Source: Methylobacillus methanolivorans (GTDB lineage Bacteria; Pseudomonadota; Gammaproteobacteria; Burkholderiales; Methylophilaceae). Taken from it: a DNA stretch of 64,000 bases. The position numbers were made by a program, and so were the translations under genes. The first letter of the stretch is position 1, and each line of letters begins with the position of its first letter. Below are positions 50,726 to 58,492 of this stretch, piece by piece. Where the stretch lies: assembly GCF_020531845.1 (NCBI RefSeq), contig NZ_JAJAVF010000005.1, positions 69,667 to 133,666 on the forward strand, read 5' to 3'. The notes below the pieces were generated by a model. It was not told where the DNA came from and ran no database searches. It worked only from the letters and a program-made list of their open reading frames with translations.

Positions 50726-50983
50726 CTACTTCGCCAGCATCGGGTCCAGCTTGCCAGCCATATCGAGAGCACGTAGATCATCGAAACCACCCACATGCAC
50801 ATCGTCGATATAAATTTGTGGAACAGTGCGCCTGCCAGTCTGTTCCATCATTTTCACCCTGAGCTCTGGCTCAAGGTCTACACGTACCTTATTAATCTGG
50901 GTCACGCCCTTGCTCAGCAACAAGCGCTCGGCATTGATGCAGTAAGGGCAAGTACCAGTGGTGTACATGAGGATATTCGCCAC
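50726..50983 (-). CDS. grxC: glutaredoxin 3
   Basis: An 85-residue dithiol glutaredoxin with the CPYC active site (C12, C15 in TTGTCPYCINAERLL), the cis-proline segment RTVPQIYIDDVHVGG and the GSH-binding GGFDDL. Reduces protein and ribonucleotide reductase disulfides using glutathione. Three bases after the rhodanese gene. Confidence 0.95.
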   Translation of the reverse strand: MANILMYTTGTCPYCINAERLLLSKGVTQINKVRVDLEPELRVKMMEQTGRRTVPQIYIDDVHVGGFDDLRALDMAGKLDPMLAK

Positions 50984-50986
50984 ACT

Positions 50987-51394
50987 CTATCCTTTCACTA
51001 AGGGCAGCTTGGCATCCTGCCAAGCTTTGATTCCGCCCTGTAATTGCTGCACCTGCTTGAATTCATTTTTAGCTAGGATAGCAGCCGCCTTGGCAGAGCG
51101 AGCGCCACTTTCGCAATACACCAGCACCGGCTTATCCTTGAACCGGGTCAACTCCTTCAAACGGTCTGGCAACTGTGCCAAAGGGATATGCTTGGCATCG
51201 GCAATATGCCCGGCTGCAAATTCAGCATCATCACGCACATCCAGCACGACGGCATGGGCGCGATTGATCAAGATAACAGCTTCACTGGCGCTGACACTTG
51301 CCCCAGCACCACGCTTGATCGTCGGCAATAGCAACATCACGCCAGAACCTATTGCCAGCCCAATCCACAATGCGTTGTTTGCAAAAAAATCCAC
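50987..51394 (-). CDS. membrane-anchored rhodanese-domain protein
   Basis: A 135-residue protein: one N-terminal membrane helix (about 8-24), then a single rhodanese domain with the active-site loop CESGARS (C94). It can carry sulfur as a persulfide; the actual donor and acceptor are unknown. GTG 51394 is chosen because conservation begins there and GAGGTGA lies just upstream; GTG 51400 is the alternative. The upstream in-frame ATG at 51496 would add a non-conserved region. First gene of the secB operon. Confidence 0.87.
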   Translation of the reverse strand: MDFFANNALWIGLAIGSGVMLLLPTIKRGAGASVSASEAVILINRAHAVVLDVRDDAEFAAGHIADAKHIPLAQLPDRLKELTRFKDKPVLVYCESGARSAKAAAILAKNEFKQVQQLQGGIKAWQDAKLPLVKG

Positions 51395-51624
51395 AGTCAC
51401 CTCAAGAATATGCCCGAAAGGCACTATTGTACTCAAATTACCCCGCCTGACAGGCGGCCATTTGTGACTAGATGATGCCAGCCAGGGAAAATTCAAGCCC
51501 TGATTGTAAAAATCGGAACAAAAACCATTCCCGGCAGACGAAATCCATGATTAAACATGCGTAACTGGCAAAAACTCTCTAAAATACAGGGCTATTGATT
51601 GAGTTCACCGGAATCCTGACCCCA

Positions 51625-53178
51625 ATGACTGTAACACCCGCCCTACTCGTGATCCTCGATGGCTTCGGCTACCGTGAAGATAGCCGCGACAACGCCATCG
51701 CCCAAGCCAACACCCCCAACATTGACCGTTTCTGGAAAGAATACCCGCACACCCTGATCAATGCCTCCGAGACCTTCGTCGGCTTGCCGGGCGGGCAGAT
51801 GGGTAACTCTGAGGTCGGTCACTTGAATATTGGTGCCGGGCGCGTGGTATTCCAGGATTTCGAGCGCATCAATCGCTCGATTGCATCAGGCGAATTCTTT
51901 ACCAACCCAGTATTGCTGGAAGCGGTGAACAAGGCCAAAGCTGGCCATAAGGCAATTCACATCCTGGGCCTCGTCTCTGATGGTGGCGTTCACAGCCATC
52001 AGGATCATATCCACGCCACAATTGAAATGGCAGTCAAGGCAGGCGTGGAAAAGGTATATGTGCATGCATTCCTTGATGGCCGTGATACCCCACCCATCAG
52101 TGCCCAACCTTACCTGGAAAAACTGGAAGCAGCCTGTGTACGCATTGGCGGCGGCAAAATCGCCTCGATTTGTGGTCGCTTCTATGCCATGGATAGAGAC
52201 AAGCGCTGGCCCCGCGTCGAGGCTGCTTACAACCTGATCACCGATGGGCAGGGTGAATTCACTGCCACCAGCGCACTGCAAGGCTTGCAAGCGGCTTACG
52301 CACGCGACGAGAAGGATGAATTCGTCAAGGCAACTGCCATCGTCCCTGCTGGCGAACAGGCGGTAAGCATGGAAGATGGCGACGTGGTGATTTTCGTCAA
52401 TTTCCGCTCTGACCGTGCCCGCCAATTGACCCATGCATTGCTTGACCCTGACTTTGAAGGCTTCAACCGCCGTCGCCAGCCCAAACTGGCAGGCTTCTAC
52501 ACCCTGACCCTGTATGACAAGGCAGAAACCCGCGCCACGCCGATCTTCTCTCCAGTGGAAATCCGAAACACCTTTGGCGAATATGTCGCGCAGCAAGGCC
52601 TGACGCAATTACGCATCGCCGAAACAGAAAAATATCCTCACGTCACGTTCTTTTTCAACGGCGGTGAAGAACAGGTGTTTGCCGGGGAGGATCGTATTCT
52701 GGTGCCATCCCCAAAGGTTGCCACCTACGACCTTCAACCAGAGATGAGCGCCTTTGAGCTCACTGACAAGCTGGAAGCCGCTATCCTCAGCAAGAAATAT
52801 GACGCCATCATCTGCAACTATGCCAATTGCGACATGGTTGGCCACTCCGGCGACCTAAATGCCTCCATCAAGGCAGTGGAAACCATAGACACCTGCCTCG
52901 CCCGCATCGTCAAGGCGATGGAAAGCATAGGCGGACAAATGCTCATCACGGCAGATCACGGCAACGTCGAGCAAATGCTTGATTACGAGAATAACCAGCC
53001 GCATACGCAACACACCACCAATGTGGTGCCGCTGTTCTTCATCGGCAAGCCAGCAACTCTGGCTGCCCCTGGCACAGGCTCGCTTTGCGATCTGGCCCCC
53101 TCGCTGCTCGCCATGATGGGCCTCAGGCAGCCTTCCGACATGACCGGAAAATCCCTGGTCAACTTCCAGGCGCAATAG
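51625..53178 (+). CDS. gpmI: 2,3-bisphosphoglycerate-independent phosphoglycerate mutase
   Basis: A 517-residue two-manganese enzyme interconverting 3- and 2-phosphoglycerate. The phosphoserine is S62 (MGNSEVGH); metal ligands fit D12 (LDGFG), NYANCDMVGHSGD and ITADHGNVEQM. ATG 51625 gives the family length; longer readings add a few unconserved residues. Three bases separate it from envC, the gpmI-envC order also known in enterobacteria. Confidence 0.96.
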   Translation: MTVTPALLVILDGFGYREDSRDNAIAQANTPNIDRFWKEYPHTLINASETFVGLPGGQMGNSEVGHLNIGAGRVVFQDFERINRSIASGEFFTNPVLLEAVNKAKAGHKAIHILGLVSDGGVHSHQDHIHATIEMAVKAGVEKVYVHAFLDGRDTPPISAQPYLEKLEAACVRIGGGKIASICGRFYAMDRDKRWPRVEAAYNLITDGQGEFTATSALQGLQAAYARDEKDEFVKATAIVPAGEQAVSMEDGDVVIFVNFRSDRARQLTHALLDPDFEGFNRRRQPKLAGFYTLTLYDKAETRATPIFSPVEIRNTFGEYVAQQGLTQLRIAETEKYPHVTFFFNGGEEQVFAGEDRILVPSPKVATYDLQPEMSAFELTDKLEAAILSKKYDAIICNYANCDMVGHSGDLNASIKAVETIDTCLARIVKAMESIGGQMLITADHGNVEQMLDYENNQPHTQHTTNVVPLFFIGKPATLAAPGTGSLCDLAPSLLAMMGLRQPSDMTGKSLVNFQAQ

Positions 53179-53181
53179 CTG

Positions 53182-54465
53182 ATGTATAAACGCTGGCTCT
53201 GCATGCTGCTGGCAAGCAGCTTTTCTGCCGTGCCAGCAGCATGGGCTGCCAAGAGCGAGCCTGAAAAGCCGCGTGAAGCACTAGATGTCATCCATCAGCG
53301 CTTGGAGTCACTGAAGAAGGAGCTGGGTAGCTCGCAGGAAGCACACGCCGAAGCTGCCGATGCCCTCAAGAAAAGTGAAAAGGCGATCAGCGATGCCAAC
53401 CGCAAACTGGTTGACCTCAAACAGCAGCAACAGGAAAGCAGCCAGACCTTGCAAGCGCTGCGCCGTGAGAAAACCGCACACGAAGCTGAGCTCAAGCAAC
53501 AACAATCACTGCTGAACCAGCAGTTCTATCAACAATACCTGCATGGCAAACCCAACCAGGCCCAGGTTCTGCTGCAACAGCAAGACCCGAACGCCGCCAC
53601 GCGCCAGTTGCATTATTTCGGCTACGTTTCACGCGCGCGCAAGGAACTGATGGATGCAGCCTCCGCAAACATTGCCAAGATAGAGACGCTCAATGCGGAA
53701 ACCAGCAAAACCCTGGCGGAACTGGATACCCTGCAAGAGCAACAGGAAAAAGAACGCGCGGAGCTACAACAACAAAAAAGCCAGCGCGATAAACTAGTCA
53801 AACAGCTGTCGAGCAAGATCAGTGCTCAACGCAACGAGATCGACAAACTCAAGCGCGACGAACAACGCCTGACGCAATTGATGGAAAAGCTTGCCAAGGC
53901 CGCACGCGAACAAGCAGCCCGTGAAAAGGCTGCCAGGGAAAAAGCACAACGTGAAGCCGCTCGGGAAAGATCCAGACAGGCAACCACTTCACCCAGTGAA
54001 AAAACACCCAGCAGCAAGATCGTTGGCCGCAATGAAACCTTGCCCAGCAATGCCTTCGACGGCACCAATTTCGCCTCACTCAAGGGTAAGCTCAACCTGC
54101 CGGTACGCGGTGAAATCACCAATCGTTTTGGCAGCAGTCGCGCCGACACCGGTATCTCATGGAAAGGCCTGTTCATTCGCGCTAATGAGGGCAGCGAAGT
54201 CAAGTCCGTCGCCAGTGGCCAGGTAGTATTTGCAGATTGGCTACGCGGTTTTGGCAATCTCATCATCATCGACCACGGTAGCGGCTACATGAGCCTATAT
54301 GGCAACAATCAGGCCGTATTGAAACAGGTCGGCGACAACGTCAAGGGCGGGGATACGATTGCCTCAGTTGGCAATAGCGGCGGCAACGAGCAACACGGCG
54401 TTTATTTCGAACTCCGGCTCCAGAGCAAGCCTTTCGACCCGCTGAGCTGGAGCGTGGTAAAGTAA
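53182..54465 (+). CDS. envC: murein hydrolase activator EnvC
   Basis: A 427-residue periplasmic protein: signal peptide (cleavage after AAWA, residue 22), long coiled coils (about 35-265) rich in Gln, Glu and Lys, a basic linker, and a C-terminal LytM domain (about 305-425). The LytM metal site is degenerate: the usual HxH position reads YGNN and HLHFE reads HGVYFE, so it should not cleave wall itself but activate amidases (AmiA/AmiB type) at the septum, as EnvC does in E. coli. Confidence 0.92.
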   Translation: MYKRWLCMLLASSFSAVPAAWAAKSEPEKPREALDVIHQRLESLKKELGSSQEAHAEAADALKKSEKAISDANRKLVDLKQQQQESSQTLQALRREKTAHEAELKQQQSLLNQQFYQQYLHGKPNQAQVLLQQQDPNAATRQLHYFGYVSRARKELMDAASANIAKIETLNAETSKTLAELDTLQEQQEKERAELQQQKSQRDKLVKQLSSKISAQRNEIDKLKRDEQRLTQLMEKLAKAAREQAAREKAAREKAQREAARERSRQATTSPSEKTPSSKIVGRNETLPSNAFDGTNFASLKGKLNLPVRGEITNRFGSSRADTGISWKGLFIRANEGSEVKSVASGQVVFADWLRGFGNLIIIDHGSGYMSLYGNNQAVLKQVGDNVKGGDTIASVGNSGGNEQHGVYFELRLQSKPFDPLSWSVVK

Positions 54466-54546
54466 CCCCCCTACCGGGCACCACTCAACTCCGGACTATA
54501 AAAAGTATATTCAAACCATCAGAAACCACGCGCTTTTCTGTCGTTT

Positions 54547-54966
54547 CTATTCACCGAGCAAGTGCAGCAACACCTTACGCGTATGCGACATGCGTCGGTG
54601 CTCATAGAGGAAGATGCCTTGCCAGGTTCCCAGCGCGGCCTTGCCATCCATAACCGGTATGGAGATGCTGGTCTGCGTCAATGCAGAGCGTACATGCGCT
54701 GGCATATCATCCGGTCCTTCGGCAGTATGAATGAACAACGCATCGCCATCAGGCACCAAGCGCTCAAAGAAGCTTTCCATATCCACAAGCACATCAGAAT
54801 CGTAATTCTCATTAATGAGAATACTGGCCGAGGTGTGCTGGATATACAACGTCAGCAAGCCGTGCCGAATAGCGGAGTCTTCCACCCACCGCGTCACAGC
54901 AGGCGTAATATCATACAAACGGCGCCCGTTGGTATGCTGGATGATCTGGTGATGTTGCTGCTGCAT
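54547..54966 (-). CDS. YjbQ family protein (UPF0047)
   Basis: A 139-residue protein with the family pattern GLLTLYIQHTSASILINEN and the C-terminal LGTWQGIFLYEHRR. Members show weak thiamine-phosphate synthase activity in vitro; the true role is unclear. ATG 54966 gives the conserved length. Single gene between envC and the PEP-CTERM gene. Confidence 0.9.
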   Translation of the reverse strand: MQQQHHQIIQHTNGRRLYDITPAVTRWVEDSAIRHGLLTLYIQHTSASILINENYDSDVLVDMESFFERLVPDGDALFIHTAEGPDDMPAHVRSALTQTSISIPVMDGKAALGTWQGIFLYEHRRMSHTRKVLLHLLGE

Positions 54967-55170
54967 GAAATGACTCCCGAGAGGCTTAGCCTGATGGGAA
55001 GAAGTATAACGGCTGAATGCGACAGCGAAAAATAGAGAACTACTTCCCACCTCAAATCTGCGCAATCACAAAAGACAATCTCGATAGTCCATTCGGACCA
55101 TTAACAGGCAATATCAATATACTTTTAAAGCGCCCATAATCATAGTCTCCATCACCCTGGGAGATTCAAA

Positions 55171-55983
55171 ATGAAGATGCGTTACTTGAGTGTCGTCGCC
55201 ATACTCGCAACCGCTGCTCCCGCACTGGCTGCCCCTACCACCATCAACTCCAACGCCGTCGATATCAGCTACGATCCGGATACATTCCAGTTCCAGATCA
55301 ATGATGCATATTACGGCGAGCAAATACTGGATAACAGTATTGCTTCAATATCCGGTGTTACCAACGGCGTCTCCATCAACTTTGGCGGCTCGCTGTATGT
55401 CAGCGCAGACGGTGGCCGTTATTTTAGTTACGAAAGTTTTTCAGGCGCTTTTTCCCTGCCTTTGTCCTTTACTGCGCATCCCGGCCAGATCATCGAAAGC
55501 TACTCCATCACCTATTCCGGCACTTATGACGCGTCAAACGGTAGCCTGGGTGCCGCGGGTGTGAGCATTGGCGGCCCAGGAGCATCATTTTCCGGCACTG
55601 ACGGGTATGGCTCCAGTTTCAGCGCAACAGGTATCATTCCTGGTACGACTCTACCCACAATCGCTGGTTCTTTTGAAGCTTGGGCAGACTACACCATGAT
55701 TGATGTCTATATGGGTCAGGAGTGGATTATCACCGGCGGCTATTACGTGCCAGGGCCTTGTGACGAATATGGAATCTGCGAACCCGACCAATGGGTAGAG
55801 GAGGGTTACTGGCAGGATATATATGAGTCCCAAGGCGTGATAGGCACCGCGGCGATCAACCTGCAATCCATCCAGGTAGTTGCCAATATCGCCGCCGTGC
55901 CGGAAGCAAGTGCCTATGCAATGCTGCTGGCCGGATTCAGCGTATTGGGCCTGGTTACACGTCGGCGCCGCCAGCGCAATTAA
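55171..55983 (+). CDS. PEP-CTERM sorting domain protein
   Basis: A 270-residue exported protein: signal peptide (cleavage after PALAA, near residue 20), a Gly/Ser/Tyr-rich beta-type mature region, and a C-terminal sorting signal with VPEAS, a hydrophobic helix and a basic tail (RRRRQRN). Such proteins are cut by an exosortase and linked to extracellular polysaccharide production in biofilm bacteria; the exosortase is not in this window. GGGAG lies 7 bases before ATG 55171. The middle contains an unusual run with four acidic or aromatic residues around two cysteines (PGPCDEYGICEPD). Confidence 0.92.
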   Translation: MKMRYLSVVAILATAAPALAAPTTINSNAVDISYDPDTFQFQINDAYYGEQILDNSIASISGVTNGVSINFGGSLYVSADGGRYFSYESFSGAFSLPLSFTAHPGQIIESYSITYSGTYDASNGSLGAAGVSIGGPGASFSGTDGYGSSFSATGIIPGTTLPTIAGSFEAWADYTMIDVYMGQEWIITGGYYVPGPCDEYGICEPDQWVEEGYWQDIYESQGVIGTAAINLQSIQVVANIAAVPEASAYAMLLAGFSVLGLVTRRRRQRN

Positions 55984-56147
55984 CCTGCCAGAAATCAGGC
56001 TTGCTACCATCCCGGGCGGGCCTGGTTGCTTGTTTGCACTGGCCCAGCCAACTTCACGCTGCAATTCATCCTTGCTTCGCCGCTGATCCTCTTGCGATCC
56101 CCCCTTCTCCGGATAGAATAGTCGCAATACAAGTCCAGAGCCCACTC

Positions 56148-57731
56148 ATGCTACTCAACCGTTTCCGCCACCCCATCGCACCCCACCATCAGATGGTCTT
56201 ACGTGAAGTGCCATTACTAGCAGGGCTCAGCAACCACGAACTGGATACACTGAATAATGTGCTGCACCAGCGTAGCTACGTGCAGGACGAAATCATCTAC
56301 GACCCGCAAGAAGAAGGGCAAGCGATCTACTTCATCCTGGCAGGGAAAGTACGCGTCACGCTGGATGGGCAAATCCTTGGCACACTGGAAGCCGGTCAGT
56401 TTTTTGGTGAACGCGCACTACTAGAAAACATGCGGCGCCACACCCAGGTACGTGCGATTGAAAACTGCGTGCTTGCTGTGCTGTTTCGCGATGATTTCCT
56501 GCATTTGCTGCATACACACCCGCAAATTGCAGACACCATTTCCCAGCATTGCAGCCTACGTCGCAGCCAGTTTCCAGAACTTGAACAAAACACCATACAG
56601 CAGCCTCCCGTGCTCAGTGAGAACCATGGCCCTGGCCCTGTCGCCTGGGCCGGCATCATTACCACCACTTGTTTGTTATTGTTGATCTTCAAGAAAATCC
56701 TCTGGCTGGTCGTGCCCTTCCTGCTAGCCTTGATCCTGTATTACCTGCTGGCTCCATTGGAAAAGAAAATGGTAGCTGCAGGCACGGGCAGGGGTATTGC
56801 TGCGGTCGCGCTCAGCGGCGCATTCCTGATGGTGACTGTGATTGGCTTATTGCTGGTTTATCCATTAGTCGTCGCCAGCGCGGCATCATGGCAAGCCGGG
56901 ATTGCACACTACTCCGCGGGTGGGGCCGTGCTGGCTGAACAACTGGTGGAAGGCATACAAGAAAAATTCAGCTTCTTGCAGACATCGCACTTTGGCGACA
57001 ATATTTCCCAACAGATCACTGACGTCTCGGAACACTTCTCCGACAAATACCTGGGCAAAATACTGAGCGGCCTGGCCACTTGGCTCCCGTCATTATTGCT
57101 CACCCCCATCATCACCTTCTTCATGCTCAAGGACGGTGCCAACTTCAGGAAAATGCTTGGCGCTGCGGTTCCCAATGCCTTTTTTGAAAAAACGCTTTAT
57201 CTGATCCACGCCGTAGATCAAACAGCACGACTATATTTTGTCGGGCTCATGAAAATGACGGTGATTGACACCATCCTAACAACGTTAGGCCTATGGGCAC
57301 TGGGCATCTCCTCACCGCTCATGCTCGGCCTGACAGTCGCCATCCTGTGCTGGATTCCCTACTTGGGGCCGCTACTGGGTTTTGCCATTGTAGCGCTGGT
57401 TGCCTCCACCGATATGCCAGGCAACATCAGCGTTATTTACAGCCTTGCCGGGCTATTTATCCTGATTCGCATGCTGGATGATTTTTTCTTCCTGCCAGCC
57501 ATTGTGGGTCGCAGCCTGCGTATACATCCGTTGCTCACGATCATGATGTTTCTGGTGGGAGAGGCAATTGCTGGCGTAGCCGGATTAATGCTGGTGATCC
57601 CCATCCTTGGTGTGGTGCGCATCCTGGGCGAAACGCTGGAAATCATTCTTAAAGATACCCGCTTACAGGCACGGCACCGCTATTCGGAAAAACTACGCTG
57701 GCGCGCAGCAACACGTGACATGGATCGTTAA
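56148..57731 (+). CDS. cyclic-nucleotide-binding domain fused to an AI-2E family transporter
   Basis: A 527-residue protein with an N-terminal cNMP-binding fold (about 15-135) and a C-terminal AI-2E/PerM/YdiK-family membrane domain (about 165-510, seven or eight hydrophobic segments, with the typical long soluble insert after TM3 and P..GP..G motif in WIPYLGPLLGF). The phosphate-binding cassette FFGERALLENMRRHTQV keeps G87, E88 and R97, the glutamate and arginine that grip the cyclic phosphate in CRP. AI-2E proteins export small molecules or sodium. ATG 56148 (MLLNRFRHP) is chosen for conservation; the reading to 56001 is extra. Ligand and cargo unknown. Confidence 0.88.
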   Translation: MLLNRFRHPIAPHHQMVLREVPLLAGLSNHELDTLNNVLHQRSYVQDEIIYDPQEEGQAIYFILAGKVRVTLDGQILGTLEAGQFFGERALLENMRRHTQVRAIENCVLAVLFRDDFLHLLHTHPQIADTISQHCSLRRSQFPELEQNTIQQPPVLSENHGPGPVAWAGIITTTCLLLLIFKKILWLVVPFLLALILYYLLAPLEKKMVAAGTGRGIAAVALSGAFLMVTVIGLLLVYPLVVASAASWQAGIAHYSAGGAVLAEQLVEGIQEKFSFLQTSHFGDNISQQITDVSEHFSDKYLGKILSGLATWLPSLLLTPIITFFMLKDGANFRKMLGAAVPNAFFEKTLYLIHAVDQTARLYFVGLMKMTVIDTILTTLGLWALGISSPLMLGLTVAILCWIPYLGPLLGFAIVALVASTDMPGNISVIYSLAGLFILIRMLDDFFFLPAIVGRSLRIHPLLTIMMFLVGEAIAGVAGLMLVIPILGVVRILGETLEIILKDTRLQARHRYSEKLRWRAATRDMDR

Positions 57732-57754
57732 GCCAAGCCATCACTCACGACAAT

Positions 57755-57780
57755 AAAAAAGGGCTGGAAAACTCCAGCCC
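57755..57780 (-). terminator. terminator of the lipoprotein gene
   Basis: On the minus strand the stem GGGCTGGA/TCCAGCCC (57780-57761, loop of 4) is followed by six T. It may also slow transcription coming from the convergent transporter gene. Confidence 0.8.
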
Positions 57781-57798
57781 CATGATTGCATCTACCGC

Positions 57799-58293
57799 TT
57801 ACCACCAGCCCCAACGCGGGCCATAATAACCACGCCAATATGGTCCGTAACCTGGTCCCCAGAATGGATCGTAGAATCCGCGATTGCGCCATTGATACTC
57901 ACGGCGCAGCTTTTCTTGCTCAAGCACTTTTTCCTTTTCGCGCTTGTTCAGCTCTTCAGCAAACCCATCCCGCAAGGCCTGCTCACGGCTACTGTAGATA
58001 TAATCCAGCACCTTGGCATCTACACCCTGCTTGCTCAACTCCAGCGCCTTGGAAGGCGTCAGGTCGTAACGGGAGTGGCTTTCCTTGATCTTGGCGATAA
58101 TGTCGTCGGCGCTGGTGCCGGCCTTGGACAAGCGCACCAACTCATCATAGGTGATGAATGGTGCAGGTTGCGGCAACAGCTTTTCCAGCTCCTCCGCAGA
58201 AATGCGCTGAATCTGGGGCTCCTTCTGCTGCTGGGTCGTCGCGCATCCTGCCAGCACCAAGCTGCCTAGCAAGGCAGCAATCACTAGTCTCAT
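57799..58293 (-). CDS. lipoprotein of unknown function
   Basis: A 164-residue lipoprotein with lipobox LAGC (cysteine near residue 16). The middle is helical and charged (about 40-130) and the last 30 residues are rich in Tyr, Trp, Gly and Pro (RGFYDPFWGPGYGPYWRGYY). No family was recognised by name. ATG 58293 has AGGAGGATGAG directly upstream. It probably stays at the inner or outer membrane; the +2 residue is Ala, which favours the outer membrane. Confidence 0.85.
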   Translation of the reverse strand: MRLVIAALLGSLVLAGCATTQQQKEPQIQRISAEELEKLLPQPAPFITYDELVRLSKAGTSADDIIAKIKESHSRYDLTPSKALELSKQGVDAKVLDYIYSSREQALRDGFAEELNKREKEKVLEQEKLRREYQWRNRGFYDPFWGPGYGPYWRGYYGPRWGWW

Positions 58294-58424
58294 CTCATCC
58301 TCCTGGCAATGTGCCAGATCTAACCAGGCCATGACAGGCCATACTGAACTCTAGGACAGCACAGCCGTTGCCGAATTCCCATCATCCCCAATTTTTATCG
58401 CCATCATGGCAGAGCTGCATTTGG

Positions 58425-58461
58425 AAAAAAGCCAGTTCGCACGGCTAGCGTGCGGACTGGC
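58425..58461 (-). terminator. terminator of the sulfatase operon
   Basis: On the minus strand a 12-base stem (58461-58450 with 58442-58431, one G-T pair) with a 7-base loop is followed by six T. It lies 32 bases beyond the stop of the distal sulfatase. Confidence 0.85.
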
Positions 58462-58492
58462 TCCAGAGGCAGCTCAATGCAGAAACCCGGCC

